Source: Accumulibacter sp964420975 (GTDB taxonomy: Bacteria > Pseudomonadota > Gammaproteobacteria > Burkholderiales > Rhodocyclaceae). Taken from it: 64,000 bases of DNA. The position numbers and the translations under genes were made by a program. Location of the stretch: the NCBI GenBank assembly GCA_964420975.1, contig CAYQVH010000012.1, positions 1 to 64,000 on the forward strand, read 5' to 3'. This document shows positions 35,797 to 45,594 of the stretch, piece by piece; the first letter of the stretch is position 1; each line of letters starts with the position of its first letter. Under the pieces are notes generated by a model. It saw nothing but the letters and a program-made list of their open reading frames with translations. It did not search any database and was not told the origin of the DNA.

Positions 35797-38097
35797 TCAA
35801 CGTTCGTGCATCAGTCTCTCGACGACGGTCAACGCCGTCATGTTCACAATCCTGCGGGCGGTCGCGGTCGCCGTCAAAATGCTCACCGGCTGCGCCGCGC
35901 CGAGCAGAATCGGACCAATCGTCAGATTTTCGCCACAAGCCACCTTGAGCAAGTTGAAGGCGATGTTGGCCGCATCGAGGGTGGGCATGATCAACAGGTT
36001 GGCCTGTCCCCTGAGTCGCGCGTCTGAAGGAAAAACGCGCTGTCGGATCGACACGTCGAGCGCCGCATCGCCGTGCATCTCGCCTTCGACTTCGAGGCGC
36101 GGCGCCTTCTCCTTGAGCAGGCGCAGAGCTTCGCGCATCTTGAGGGCAGTCGGCGTGTTCTCAGAGCCAAACGACGAATGCGATAACAGCGCAAGTCGGG
36201 GCGTCACGCCGAAGCGTCGCACGGCATCGGCCGCCAAGAGGGCCATTTCGGCCACCTGCTCCGCACTCGGATCGTAATTGATATAGGTATCGGCGATGAA
36301 CAGTTTGCGATCGGGCAGCAGCAGCAGACTCATGGCATAAAGGTTGCTGGCCCCCGGCGCCAGACCGATGATGTTCTCGATGTATTCGCGATGCGTCGCA
36401 TGACGGCCAAAGGTGCCGCAAACCAGCCCCTCGGCGTCGCCCATCCTGACCATCAGAGCACCAAACACCGTCGCCCGCCGGCGGACCTCACGGCGAGCAA
36501 AGTCGGCCGAGACCCCTTTGCGCTCGGTGAGCCGCCGGTACTCCCGCCAGTACGGTTCGAAACGACTGGCGAAAAACTCGCCGTAGTCAGCGGCAACGAC
36601 TTCAAAGTCGCTGCCCGGACGCACGCGCAAATTATGTTTTTCGAGCTTCTGTTCGATGTCGCTCGGATTACCGATCAGGATCGGTTGTGCGATGCCTTCG
36701 TCGACGATCACTTGCACCGCGCGCAACACGCGCTCGTCACCGCCTTCCGCAAAGACGATCCGCCGCGGAGCCTGCTTGGCCTGCGAAAAGACCGGCTTCA
36801 TGATCAGGCCGAAGCGATAGACAAATTCGTCCAGGCTCGCACGATAGGCATCCACATCCCTGAGTGGCCGCGACGCGACGCCGGATGCCATGGCTGCTTC
36901 GGCAACGGCTGGCGCGATGCGTCCGATCAGGCGCGGATCGAACGGGTTGGGGATCAGGTAGTCGGGACCAAAGTTGGCGACCTGCTCGCCATACGCCTTG
37001 GCCGACACCTCCGAATGCTCGACCCGCGCCAGTTCGGCAATCGCCCGCACCGCCGCCAACTTCATTTCATCGGTGATCCGGCTTGCACCCACGTCGAGCG
37101 CGCCACGAAAGATGAACGGAAAACAGAGCACGTTGTTCACCTGATTCGGATAGTCCGAACGTCCGGTAGCGATGATGGCATCGCTACGCACCGCCCTGAC
37201 CTCTTCCGGCCGGATCTCTGGCGTGGGGTTGGCAAGCGCCATCACCAGGGGCCTGTCGGCCATACGCGCGACCATCTCCTGCTTGAGCACGCCGCCCGCC
37301 GACAGCCCAAGAAAGACGTCGGCGCCGCCAATCACTTCGGCCAGCGTCCGAGCGTCGGTACGCTTCGCGTAACGCGCCTTGATCTCGTCCATCTCCTCGA
37401 CGCGCCCTTCATAAACCAGGCCTTTGATGTCCGTCACCCAGATGTTGTCGACCGGAATGCCGAGCATGACCAACAAGTCGAGGCAGGCCAGTGCGGCGGC
37501 ACCGGCACCGGAAGTGACGACTTTCACCTCGTCAAGCTTCTTGCCCTGCAGAAATAGACCATTCAGCACCGCGGCGCCAACGACGATCGCAGTACCGTGC
37601 TGGTCGTCGTGGAAGACCGGAATCTTCATCCGCTCGCGCAGTTTGCGCTCGACGTAAAAGCACTCCGGCGCCTTGATGTCTTCGAGATTGATGCCGCCAA
37701 AGGTCGGTTCGAGCGAAGCAATGATTTCGACCAGGCGCTCCGGATCGCGCTCTTCGATTTCGATGTCAAAGACGTCGATGCCGGCGAACTTCTTGAACAG
37801 TACCGCCTTGCCTTCCATCACCGGTTTTGCCGCCAGCGGACCAATCGGACCCAGACCGAGGACCGCCGTCCCGTTGGTGATGACCCCGACCAGGTTGGCT
37901 CGTGCGGTCAACGTGCTGACCTCGACCGGTGCGGCGACGATTTCCTCGCACGCCGCGGCGACGCCTGGCGAGTACGCCATCGAGAGGTCGTACTGGTTCG
38001 TCAACTGCGTCGTTGGCTGAATCGAGATCTTTCCCGGCTTTGGATTGCGATGGTAAAACAGGGCTTCCGTACGCAACTGATCTTTGCCTTGGTTCAT
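35797..38097 (-). CDS. maeB: NADP-dependent malic enzyme (MaeB, with phosphotransacetylase-like domain)
   Basis: A 766-residue malic enzyme converting malate to pyruvate, CO2 and NADPH. The N-terminal catalytic half (about 1-425) has YSPGVAAACEEI, the NGTAVLGLGPIGPLAAKPVMEGK region (quoted in part) and the HDDQHGTAIVV signature; the C-terminal half (430-766) is a non-catalytic phosphotransacetylase-like domain that binds acetyl-CoA as regulator. GAGGAG precedes ATG 38097. It faces pckG across a 352-base divergent spacer, so the two C3-C4 interconversion genes may share control. A long opposite frame is a shadow. Confidence 0.95.
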   Translation of the reverse strand: MNQGKDQLRTEALFYHRNPKPGKISIQPTTQLTNQYDLSMAYSPGVAAACEEIVAAPVEVSTLTARANLVGVITNGTAVLGLGPIGPLAAKPVMEGKAVLFKKFAGIDVFDIEIEERDPERLVEIIASLEPTFGGINLEDIKAPECFYVERKLRERMKIPVFHDDQHGTAIVVGAAVLNGLFLQGKKLDEVKVVTSGAGAAALACLDLLVMLGIPVDNIWVTDIKGLVYEGRVEEMDEIKARYAKRTDARTLAEVIGGADVFLGLSAGGVLKQEMVARMADRPLVMALANPTPEIRPEEVRAVRSDAIIATGRSDYPNQVNNVLCFPFIFRGALDVGASRITDEMKLAAVRAIAELARVEHSEVSAKAYGEQVANFGPDYLIPNPFDPRLIGRIAPAVAEAAMASGVASRPLRDVDAYRASLDEFVYRFGLIMKPVFSQAKQAPRRIVFAEGGDERVLRAVQVIVDEGIAQPILIGNPSDIEQKLEKHNLRVRPGSDFEVVAADYGEFFASRFEPYWREYRRLTERKGVSADFARREVRRRATVFGALMVRMGDAEGLVCGTFGRHATHREYIENIIGLAPGASNLYAMSLLLLPDRKLFIADTYINYDPSAEQVAEMALLAADAVRRFGVTPRLALLSHSSFGSENTPTALKMREALRLLKEKAPRLEVEGEMHGDAALDVSIRQRVFPSDARLRGQANLLIMPTLDAANIAFNLLKVACGENLTIGPILLGAAQPVSILTATATARRIVNMTALTVVERLMHER

Positions 38098-38449
38098 GGT
38101 CGGGCTCCTCACGGCAGGTGTTCTTGGCCACCTTTGCAGACAACTGACGGCGCTCGGAGGGGATGTAAACGAGCGCTTGCGAAAGAGATCCGACAACGGC
38201 GACGTGTCTCCCCGAGCGTCAGCGCCGGCCGGACCTGTGGCATAATTACACAAACCGTGTACTCCTTGAAGCACTTCCACCTCGTATGCTGAGTTGCCTC
38301 ACTGTACTGGGTCTGTTTTTCCCGCCGCGATCGGCGCGTCGCCGCCCGGACCGGAACCGATGCCTCCTGATCCTGACCCTGCTGTTCGGGCTGTGTCCGC
38401 TGTGCCACGGTAGTTCCCGCTGCTCTACCTTCCCTCGAGAGTGACCACC
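38098..38449. promoter_or_regulatory. Divergent maeB/pckG spacer
   Basis: 352 bases between two divergent carbon-metabolism genes. It includes a CATAATTACAC patch at 38241-38251 that could serve as a -10 region for pckG, though no clear -35 accompanies it. A 52-codon frame (38286-38444) ends overlapping the GTG at 38441; it is hydrophobic in the middle and has no visible ribosome-binding site. Nothing else is recognisable. Confidence 0.35.
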
Positions 38450-40288
38450 ATGAACCACACTGTTGCCATCAACGCCCCCGACTATGTCAAGCATGAACGC
38501 CTGAAACAGTGGGTCGCCGAAATTGCGGCGCTCACCGAACCTGCCGATGTTGTCTGGGCTGACGGTTCGCAAGAAGAATACGACCGGCTGTGCGCCGACC
38601 TCGTCGCTGCCGGCACCTTCACCAAGCTGAAAAAACGCAAGAACTCGTTCCTCGCTTTTTCTGACCCCTCAGACGTCGCGCGCGTCGAAGACCGCACGTA
38701 CATCTGCTCGGAGAAAAAGGAGGACGCCGGCCCAACCAATAACTGGGAAGACCCGGCCAAGATGCGGGCGACGCTGAGCGGCCTCTTCAAAGGCTGCATG
38801 AAGGGCCGGACGATGTACGTGATTCCGTTCTCGATGGGACCGATCGGCTCGCCGATTGCGCAAATCGGTGTCGAGATCAGCGACAGCGCCTACGTCGTCG
38901 TCAACATGCGCATCATGACCCGTATGGGCAAGGACGTGTTCCCCGTTCTCGGTACCGACGGCTCCTTCGTTCCCTGCGTGCACTCGATCGGCGCGCCCAA
39001 GGAGCCCGGCCAGCAGGATCCACGCTGGCCGTGCAATCCGACCACCAAGTACATCGTCCACTACCCGGAAACCCGTGAGATCTGGTCGTACGGTTCCGGT
39101 TACGGCGGCAACGCCCTGCTCGGCAAGAAGTGCCTGGCGCTGCGCATCGCTTCCAACATGGCACGTGATGAAGGCTGGATGGCCGAGCACATGCTCATCC
39201 TCGGCGTCGAATCGCCCGCCGGCGACAAGCACTACGTCGCGGCCGCGTTCCCTTCGGCTTGCGGCAAGACCAACTTTGCGATGCTGGTCCCGCCAGCCGG
39301 TCTGAGCGGCTGGAAGATCACCACCATCGGCGACGACATCGCGTGGATCAAACCACGCAAGGACAAGGACGGCGTCACCCGACTCTACGCGATCAATCCT
39401 GAAGCCGGCTTCTTTGGCGTCGCACCGGGAACCAACGACAAAACCAACTACAACGCCATGGCTTCGCTGTCCGAGAACACCATTTTCACCAATGTCGCGC
39501 TGACCGACGACGGCGACGTCTGGTGGGAAGGTATGGGGCCGCCCCCGGCACACGCCATCGATTGGCAGGGCAACGATTGGACACCCGCAATCGCCAAGGA
39601 GAAGGGGACCAAGGCGGCGCATCCCAATTCCCGCTTCACGGCACCGGCCTCGCAATGCCCCTGCATCGATGACAAGTGGCAGGATCCGGAAGGCGTACCG
39701 ATTTCCGCGTTCCTCTTCGGCGGTCGTCGCGCCTCGACGGTCCCCCTCGTCTGCCAGACGCGCGACTGGGAGCACGGCGTCTACGCCGCCGCCACGCTTG
39801 GTTCGGAAACCACCGCCGCAGCCTTCGGCCAGCAAGGCGTCGTCCGCCGCGACCCGTTCGCCATGCTCCCATTCTGCGGCTACAACATGGCCGATTACTA
39901 CAGCCACTGGTTGCGCATGGGTCGCGTGACCGACCAGCCGGTTCCGATCTTCATGGTGAACTGGTTCCGCATGAACGCCAAAGGCGAGTTTGCCTGGCCC
40001 GGTTTCGGCGATAACGCGCGCGTGCTGAAGTGGATCATCGAACGCTGCGAAGGCAAAGCCTCGGCACGAGAAACAACGCTTGGCTGGATGCCGAACTACG
40101 AAGACCTCGACTGGGCCGGAACCGACTTCTCGCGTGAAGAATTCGCCGGCGTCACCAGTCTCGACAAGACCGCGTGGCTCGACGAGCTGACCGGAGTTAA
40201 GGACTGGTTTGGCAAGATGGGCGACAAGCTGCCGCCCAAACTTGCTGCCGTTCGCGAGGAATTCGAGCAACAGTTCCAGGCCGCCTGA
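38450..40288 (+). CDS. pckG: Phosphoenolpyruvate carboxykinase (GTP)
   Basis: A 612-residue GTP-type PEPCK, catalysing oxaloacetate + GTP to PEP + CO2 + GDP. The P-loop kinase-1 motif AFPSACGKTNFAM lies near residue 270, and the GTP-binding GDDIAWIKP, FGGRRAS and ACGK-T arrangement identify the GTP form rather than the ATP (pckA) form. Length is typical of about 600-620. ATG 38450 is preferred over GTG 38441, nine bases earlier, because it gives the plain MNHTVAI start. A strong terminator follows. Confidence 0.96.
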   Translation: MNHTVAINAPDYVKHERLKQWVAEIAALTEPADVVWADGSQEEYDRLCADLVAAGTFTKLKKRKNSFLAFSDPSDVARVEDRTYICSEKKEDAGPTNNWEDPAKMRATLSGLFKGCMKGRTMYVIPFSMGPIGSPIAQIGVEISDSAYVVVNMRIMTRMGKDVFPVLGTDGSFVPCVHSIGAPKEPGQQDPRWPCNPTTKYIVHYPETREIWSYGSGYGGNALLGKKCLALRIASNMARDEGWMAEHMLILGVESPAGDKHYVAAAFPSACGKTNFAMLVPPAGLSGWKITTIGDDIAWIKPRKDKDGVTRLYAINPEAGFFGVAPGTNDKTNYNAMASLSENTIFTNVALTDDGDVWWEGMGPPPAHAIDWQGNDWTPAIAKEKGTKAAHPNSRFTAPASQCPCIDDKWQDPEGVPISAFLFGGRRASTVPLVCQTRDWEHGVYAAATLGSETTAAAFGQQGVVRRDPFAMLPFCGYNMADYYSHWLRMGRVTDQPVPIFMVNWFRMNAKGEFAWPGFGDNARVLKWIIERCEGKASARETTLGWMPNYEDLDWAGTDFSREEFAGVTSLDKTAWLDELTGVKDWFGKMGDKLPPKLAAVREEFEQQFQAA

Positions 40289-40308
40289 GCCTTCCTGCGG
40301 GTCTCGTC

Positions 40309-40333
40309 AAAGGCCGCCCACGGGGCGGCCTTT
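40309..40333 (+). terminator. Rho-independent terminator after pckG
   Basis: A perfect 11-bp stem AAAGGCCGCCC / GGGCGGCCTTT with a three-base loop ACG and TTT at its end. It lies 20 bases after the pckG stop. Confidence 0.85.
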
Positions 40334-40391
40334 GCGCGTTTGGCGTACGCTGGGTAAACTGTCCGTCCGCCCGCATTCTCACTTGCCTGCG

Positions 40392-41561
40392 ATGCCGCGT
40401 TTCCCCGCCTCCCGTCTCGCCGACATCGCTCCCTTTCACGTCATGGAGCTGATGGCGCATGCCGGCGCGCTGGCGGCGCGCGGGCGCGACGTCATCCACA
40501 TGGAAGTCGGCGAGCCCGACTTCCCGACCCCGGAGCCGGTGATCGCTGCCGCCCAAGCGTATCTCGCGCACGGCCGCGTCGCTTACACTCCGGCGCTCGG
40601 CCTCCCCGAGCTGCGTCAGGCGATTGCCGACTTTTATACCGCACGCTACGGCATCGCGGTTCCGGCCTCACGCATCGCGGTCACTGCGGGTGCTTCCGGG
40701 GCCCTGCTCCTGGCCATGGCCTGCTTGGCTGAAGTCGGTAGCGAATGGCTGCTCCCCGACCCCGGCTACCCGTGCAATCGGAACTTCGTACGCAGTTTCG
40801 GCGGCGTTCCGGTCGCCCTCCCCGTTCGTGCCGAAAACCGATTTCAGCCAACGGCGACCGACGTTGACGCGCACTGGAACGAACGGACGGGTGGCATCCT
40901 TCTGGCGTCACCGGCGAACCCAACCGGCACCCTGATCGACGACCGGGACCTGGAGGAAATCGCCGACCTCGTCCGTCGACGCGGCGGACAACTGATCGTC
41001 GACGAGATCTACCAGGGCCTCACCTACGAAGGCGACGCCGCCACAGCGCTGCGTTTCGGCCCTGACCTCTTCATCGTGCAAAGCTTTTCCAAGTACTTCA
41101 ACATGACCGGATGGCGACTCGGATGGCTGGTCGTTCCCGAGCGCTTCATCCGTGACGTCGAAAAGCTCGCTCAGAACCTCTTTATCTCGCCGTCTGCGCC
41201 GGCACAACACGCGGCGTTGGCGGCCTTCGCTCCGGCGACGATCGAGATTCTCGAGACTCGCCGATCCGAGTTCAGGCGCCGGCGCGACTTCCTCTGCCCC
41301 GCGCTCAGGAATCTGGGGTTCGGCATTCCGGCGTCGCCGGCCGGCGCCTTCTACGTCTACGCCAACTGCCACACGTTGACCACCGACAGCCACCGTTTCG
41401 CGCACGAATTGCTCGACGCCGTTGGCGTGGCGGCAACCCCTGGACTGGATTTCGGCGACAACGCGCCGGAACGGCATCTACGCTTCGCGTACACAACCCG
41501 CCTCGAACGGCTGGCCGAAGCCGTCGAGCGCATCGGCGACTATCTCGCGGGCAAGCCCTGA
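40392..41561 (+). CDS. Class I/II pyridoxal-phosphate aminotransferase
   Basis: A 389-residue fold-type I aminotransferase. The PLP lysine lies in QSFSKYFNMTGWRLGW (near residue 236), with EVGEPDFPTPEPV near the N-terminus, SPANPTGT near 174, and VDEIYQGLTY near 203 with the PLP-contacting Asp/Tyr. Substrate cannot be told from sequence; aspartate or aromatic amino acids are possible. ATG 40392 gives a normal length. The gene is convergent to ampD, with a 21-base gap. Confidence 0.92.
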   Translation: MPRFPASRLADIAPFHVMELMAHAGALAARGRDVIHMEVGEPDFPTPEPVIAAAQAYLAHGRVAYTPALGLPELRQAIADFYTARYGIAVPASRIAVTAGASGALLLAMACLAEVGSEWLLPDPGYPCNRNFVRSFGGVPVALPVRAENRFQPTATDVDAHWNERTGGILLASPANPTGTLIDDRDLEEIADLVRRRGGQLIVDEIYQGLTYEGDAATALRFGPDLFIVQSFSKYFNMTGWRLGWLVVPERFIRDVEKLAQNLFISPSAPAQHAALAAFAPATIEILETRRSEFRRRRDFLCPALRNLGFGIPASPAGAFYVYANCHTLTTDSHRFAHELLDAVGVAATPGLDFGDNAPERHLRFAYTTRLERLAEAVERIGDYLAGKP

Positions 41562-41582
41562 GGGAAGTCAGCGCGACGCCCG

Positions 41583-42173
41583 TCAGCCCTTGAGCCTCAC
41601 ATTTCCCGGCAGGTCACCGAAGACCGCAAGGCGTCGCCAGTCGAAACAGGGCCCGGGGTCGCTCTTGCGTCCGGGAGCGATGTCGCTGTGCCCCGCCACC
41701 GCCGTGATCGGGTAGAGCGCCAACAGCCGCGCCACGAGACCCTGCAAAGCACGGTACTGCGCCGCAGCGAACGGCGTTTCGTCACAGCCTTCAAGTTCGA
41801 TGCCAAGCGAGAAATCGTTACAACGCTCGCGACCCTGCCACGCGGATCTTCCCGCGTGCCAGGCGCGCTGTTGGCAGGAAACAAACTGAAGCAATTCACC
41901 CTCGCGCCGAATCAAAAAATGCGACGACACGCGCAGGCCCTGCAGTTGTGCGTAGTAGGGATGGGCCTCGGGGTCGAGAGCGTTGGTAAACAGGCGAACG
42001 ACGCCGTCACCGCCAAACTCTCCCGGCGGCAGGCTGATCGCGTGTACGACGATCAGCGTGATCGCTTCACCGGCTGGGCGCCGATCACAGTTCGACGATT
42101 CGACGCGATGCGCTTCGGGTAGCCAGCCGTCGCTCTCACCAGCCGCTCGACAGGGCACGTTCCGCGGGCTCAC
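41583..42173 (-). CDS. ampD: 1,6-anhydro-N-acetylmuramyl-L-alanine amidase AmpD
   Basis: A 196-residue cytosolic zinc amidase recycling cell-wall muropeptides; in many bacteria its loss induces AmpC. Zinc ligands: His in IVVHAISLPPGEFGG, His and Asp in GHSDIAPGRKSDPG, and the C-terminal GDLPGNVRLKG matches AmpD. GTG 42173 overlaps the upstream pilR stop (GTGA), so ampD is the last gene of a pilS-pilR-ampD run. Starts further in are possible but would cut the N-terminus. Confidence 0.95.
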   Translation of the reverse strand: MSPRNVPCRAAGESDGWLPEAHRVESSNCDRRPAGEAITLIVVHAISLPPGEFGGDGVVRLFTNALDPEAHPYYAQLQGLRVSSHFLIRREGELLQFVSCQQRAWHAGRSAWQGRERCNDFSLGIELEGCDETPFAAAQYRALQGLVARLLALYPITAVAGHSDIAPGRKSDPGPCFDWRRLAVFGDLPGNVRLKG

Positions 42174-43540
42174 TCCTCGATACCCAGCCGCTCAATCCGG
42201 TAACGCAAGGAACGAAAAGTCACCCCGAGCAAGCGCGCCGCGGCCGTCCGATTGAAGTCAGTCTTCGCCAGCGCCTCAAGAATCGCCTGTTTTTCGACGC
42301 GGTTGATGTAGTCGTCGAGCGTTTCGCCCTCACGGCCCAAACTGTCGCTAACCGCCATCTCCGGTCCCAGCCGCAGGTCGTGAACAGTGACGGCGCCATC
42401 GCTGCAAAGCGCAGTCGCCCGTTCGAGAATGTTCTCGAGTTCGCGTACGTTGCCTGGAAAGCTATACGACTTCAGCGCCTTGACCGCACCGGGCTCGAGT
42501 CGTGGCGGATCGGCCACGCAAATGCGCTGTAACAGCGCCTCGACCAGCGGTTCGATGTCTTCCTGGCGCTCGCGCAAGGGCGGCATCTTGAGTTCAATCA
42601 CGTTCAAACGGTAATACAGATCCTGGCGGAACCTTCCCGCATCGACGCACTCCCGGAGTGAACGGTGCGTCGCCGAAATAATCCGCACGTCTACCGCGTC
42701 TTCGCTCGTACTGCCGACCTTGCGGACTTTCTTTTCCTGTATCGCGCGCAATAGCTTGACCTGCATGGGCAGCGGCAGGTCGGCCACCTCGTCGAGGAAC
42801 AAGGTTCCCCCGGCAGCCGCCTGGAAAAATCCTTCACGGTCGCTGTCAGCGCCGGTAAACGCCCCCTTGCGATAGCCGAAGAATTCGCTTTCCATCAGCG
42901 TCTCCGGTATCGCACCACAGTTGACGGGAACAAACGGTCCGCTACGGCGCGCGCTCTGCGCATGGATGAGGCGTGCGGCAAGTTCCTTGCCGGTTCCGGA
43001 CTCGCCCGAGACGTAGAGCGGCGCCTGACTGCGAGCCAGCTTCTCGATCATCTGGCGAACCTGCGTGATCGCCACCGACTCGCCGACCAGCTGCACGGGA
43101 GAATTCACGGCTTGCCCGCCCTCGCCGCCGTCCACGCGTCGCGGCAGGCTGAGCGCCGACTTGATCAGTGCCCGCAGCTGATCAAGCGCAACCGGCTTCG
43201 ACAAGTAATCGAACGCCCCCGCCTTCAGGGCTGCCACGGCGTTCTGCGCGCTGCCAAAGGCGGTGACGACGGCAACCGGCGTCTCGCCGTAGCGCTCACC
43301 GATCAGGCGCACGATCTCGAGCCCCTCGCCGTCCGGTAGACGCATGTCGGTCAGGCAAAGCTGATAGCGATGTTGCTCGAGCAGTCGGCGTGCCTGGGCA
43401 ACGCTCGCCGCACAGTCCGCCGAAAGCCCCATACGAGCAACGGTGAGATCGAGCAGCTCGCGAATGTCCGCTTCGTCGTCGACGACGAGGACCCGTGCCA
43501 GCTCGCCGCGCGGTCGCCTTTCTCCCTTGCTCACCGACAT
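42170..43540 (-). CDS. pilR: Sigma54-dependent response regulator PilR-like
   Basis: A 456-residue NtrC-family activator. Receiver domain (about 18-130; VLVVDDEADI, LCLTDMRLPDGEG with the phospho-Asp), sigma54 AAA+ domain (about 155-385; GESGTGKELAARLIH Walker A, GAFTGAD sigma54 contact, GGTLFLDEVADL Walker B) and a C-terminal Fis-type helix-turn-helix. PilR activates pilin transcription; the name relies on the cognate PilS-like kinase, whose stop overlaps its start by ten bases. Target pilin genes are not in this window. Confidence 0.92.
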   Translation of the reverse strand: MSVSKGERRPRGELARVLVVDDEADIRELLDLTVARMGLSADCAASVAQARRLLEQHRYQLCLTDMRLPDGEGLEIVRLIGERYGETPVAVVTAFGSAQNAVAALKAGAFDYLSKPVALDQLRALIKSALSLPRRVDGGEGGQAVNSPVQLVGESVAITQVRQMIEKLARSQAPLYVSGESGTGKELAARLIHAQSARRSGPFVPVNCGAIPETLMESEFFGYRKGAFTGADSDREGFFQAAAGGTLFLDEVADLPLPMQVKLLRAIQEKKVRKVGSTSEDAVDVRIISATHRSLRECVDAGRFRQDLYYRLNVIELKMPPLRERQEDIEPLVEALLQRICVADPPRLEPGAVKALKSYSFPGNVRELENILERATALCSDGAVTVHDLRLGPEMAVSDSLGREGETLDDYINRVEKQAILEALAKTDFNRTAAARLLGVTFRSLRYRIERLGIEE

Positions 43541-45123
43541 CCGACAGACCCCCCGAGAAGACAAAAATTGGCTCCCGGAGCGGTGCCCTGAAGCTCCAGT
43601 CGGGCACCATTGGCTTCGCAGAGCTCGCGTGCGATGTACAGGCCGAGACCGGTGCCACGATGGCGCGTGGTAAAGAAGGGTTCGAAGATCTGCTCCCGAC
43701 TCGCCTCGTCGACCCCCTCCCCGTCGTCGATCACATGCACTTCGACGTCGCCCGGCGCGCGGCCGTCCTTGACCCGAACGCGAACGCTACCGACCAGACG
43801 CTGTGAGTGACGCAATGCATTGCCCATAAGATTCCACATCACCTGATGAAAGTGCGACCGGTCAAAGCAAAGCCTGGCATGACCGGACAACTCCAGGTGC
43901 AGCACCTCGACGGCAACGTTCTCCTGCATCAAGTACTCGGCGACCAAGGGAGGCAAGGCCTGACGAAGGTCGATCAGCTCACGGTAGGTGCGATCGCGAC
44001 GACCGAGCTCGAGGACATCGGTGACGATTCGATCAAGGCGTCGCGAATTGTCGAGGATGATCCGCAACAAGCGCTCGTGCATCTCGCTGCGCCGCTCCTC
44101 GCGCATCAACTCACCGGCGTGACTGATCGCCGACAGCGGGTTGCGAATCTCGTGTGCGATACTGGCCGTCAGGCGACCAAGCGACGCCAGCTTGAGCTGC
44201 CTCGCCTGTTCGCGCAGATCACTCATGTCTTCGAGAAAGGCGAGCACGTCGTCCTCCGAAGTTGCCGTGGCGGCGAAGTGTACCCGCAACTCGCAGCCGC
44301 TGCCCGGAACCCGCGCCAAGACCGCCGACTGGCTGTCGCCGCTGCTCCAGGCAAGAAAGCCCTGACCCAGTTCAGAGGAGCAGTCGGCCAGCTGAACCTC
44401 GCTTTCTCCCGACAGACCCAGCAACTGCCGGGCGCGCGGGTTGCTGAGTCGAATCCTGCCGTCACGGTTGAGGACGAGTACGCCATCCTGCATCGCTTCG
44501 ATGACGCGCTGACTGATCAAGGTCTGGTTGCGCAGATCGACGCCGCGTTGCCGTGCCAGCGCCTCGTTGGCGATCACGCGTCGTGCCAGTAGACGCGCCG
44601 AGACGGCGACGGCGAAGAAGGCACAGCTATAGACGCCCGCTTTGAAGAAGCCCACCGCGTCGAGGTCGTTCTGCAGCGCGCGAACCGTTTGCTCGAAGAG
44701 CACCGCGATCGTCGCCATCGCCGCGTAGAGCAGTACGAGTCGCCCTTGGCCCACCAGACCAGCGCCCGCCAGGGTCACCAGCAGCATCGAGCCGAGTCCG
44801 CTGCCCAGCCCCCCGCCCGCGTGGATGAGCAGTGTCACGACCAGCACGTCGGCGACCACGCTCGCCGTCACTTGGCGATTGGCGTAGCGCTGATAGCGGA
44901 ATGCCAGGACCACCGCCAGCAGCGTTGTCAACAGATACGCCCCGGCGACCAGGACAAGGTAGCGCCCCGACTGATACGGGCCAACCACTGGAAAGGCCGA
45001 CGGGTAAAGCAGCGAGGTGAAAAAGAGAAGACCCCCGACCGCCGAGCGGTAAAGACTGAAATAGCGTAATGAGATCCAGTGCGACTGCGAAAACGGCTCG
45101 TTGTCAACTGCCAGACTCGACAT
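43531..45123 (-). CDS. pilS: PilS-like sensor histidine kinase
   Basis: A 530-residue membrane histidine kinase. About six transmembrane helices (20-185), a PAS domain (about 200-300, GVLVLNRDGRIRLSN), HisKA with the phospho-His in SIAHEIRNPLSA, and a HATPase_c domain (N, G1, G2 boxes: NLMGNALRHS, DDGEGVDE, GTGLGLYIAREL). This layout is PilS, which senses pilin in the membrane and phosphorylates PilR. It overlaps pilR by ten bases, so both are one unit. Confidence 0.92.
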   Translation of the reverse strand: MSSLAVDNEPFSQSHWISLRYFSLYRSAVGGLLFFTSLLYPSAFPVVGPYQSGRYLVLVAGAYLLTTLLAVVLAFRYQRYANRQVTASVVADVLVVTLLIHAGGGLGSGLGSMLLVTLAGAGLVGQGRLVLLYAAMATIAVLFEQTVRALQNDLDAVGFFKAGVYSCAFFAVAVSARLLARRVIANEALARQRGVDLRNQTLISQRVIEAMQDGVLVLNRDGRIRLSNPRARQLLGLSGESEVQLADCSSELGQGFLAWSSGDSQSAVLARVPGSGCELRVHFAATATSEDDVLAFLEDMSDLREQARQLKLASLGRLTASIAHEIRNPLSAISHAGELMREERRSEMHERLLRIILDNSRRLDRIVTDVLELGRRDRTYRELIDLRQALPPLVAEYLMQENVAVEVLHLELSGHARLCFDRSHFHQVMWNLMGNALRHSQRLVGSVRVRVKDGRAPGDVEVHVIDDGEGVDEASREQIFEPFFTTRHRGTGLGLYIARELCEANGARLELQGTAPGANFCLLGGSVGCR

Positions 45124-45128
45124 GCCGT

Positions 45129-45362
45129 TCAGCGATCAGTGGACCGTGCCTGACGGAGATGCGCTGCACAGCAATAGTAGCGCCCCTGTTCCAGGACGCT
45201 TTCGCTGATCGGCTGGTTGACCCCGCAGAACGCGCACTCGACCATACGTTCCGGCTCTGCCGGCGTTGGCGGCGGCGCGATCGCGTCGCTGGACGGACTG
45301 CGGGTCTTGCGCCAAAGCCACCACACGACAAGGGCCAGCGCAACAAACAAGAGGTATTTCAT
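45129..45362 (-). CDS. PP0621-like membrane-anchored zinc-ribbon-like protein
   Basis: A 77-residue protein with one N-terminal transmembrane helix (MKYLLFVALALVVWWLW) and a cytosolic Cys-rich tail: CAFCGVNQP then YYCCAAH, forming a likely four-cysteine metal site. I recall this pattern as the PP0621 family in proteobacteria next to pilS-pilR, of unknown function. ATG 45362 is preferred over upstream in-frame ATGs. It ends six bases before the pilS start on the same strand. Confidence 0.8.
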   Translation of the reverse strand: MKYLLFVALALVVWWLWRKTRSPSSDAIAPPPTPAEPERMVECAFCGVNQPISESVLEQGRYYCCAAHLRQARSTDR

Positions 45363-45498
45363 CTTCGCCTGAACTTCGCGTCTACCTTGCCAAGCATAGC
45401 AGAACGCCATGCGGCCGCGTCACGGCGTCCGCTATCGACAGAGCGAGGGATTTGGTAAGTCGGCCACAAGCGCGCCGCGACCGACAAGCCAATGAAGG

Positions 45499-45576
<78 letters not shown>

Positions 45577-45594
45577 ACCGAAGCCAGCGCCGCG

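Noticed and set aside
36391..37557. 388-residue plus-strand frame inside maeB
   Set aside because: Antisense shadow; no ribosome-binding site or recognisable domain.
38669..40270. 533-residue minus-strand frame opposite pckG
   Set aside because: Antisense shadow of a strongly conserved PEPCK gene.
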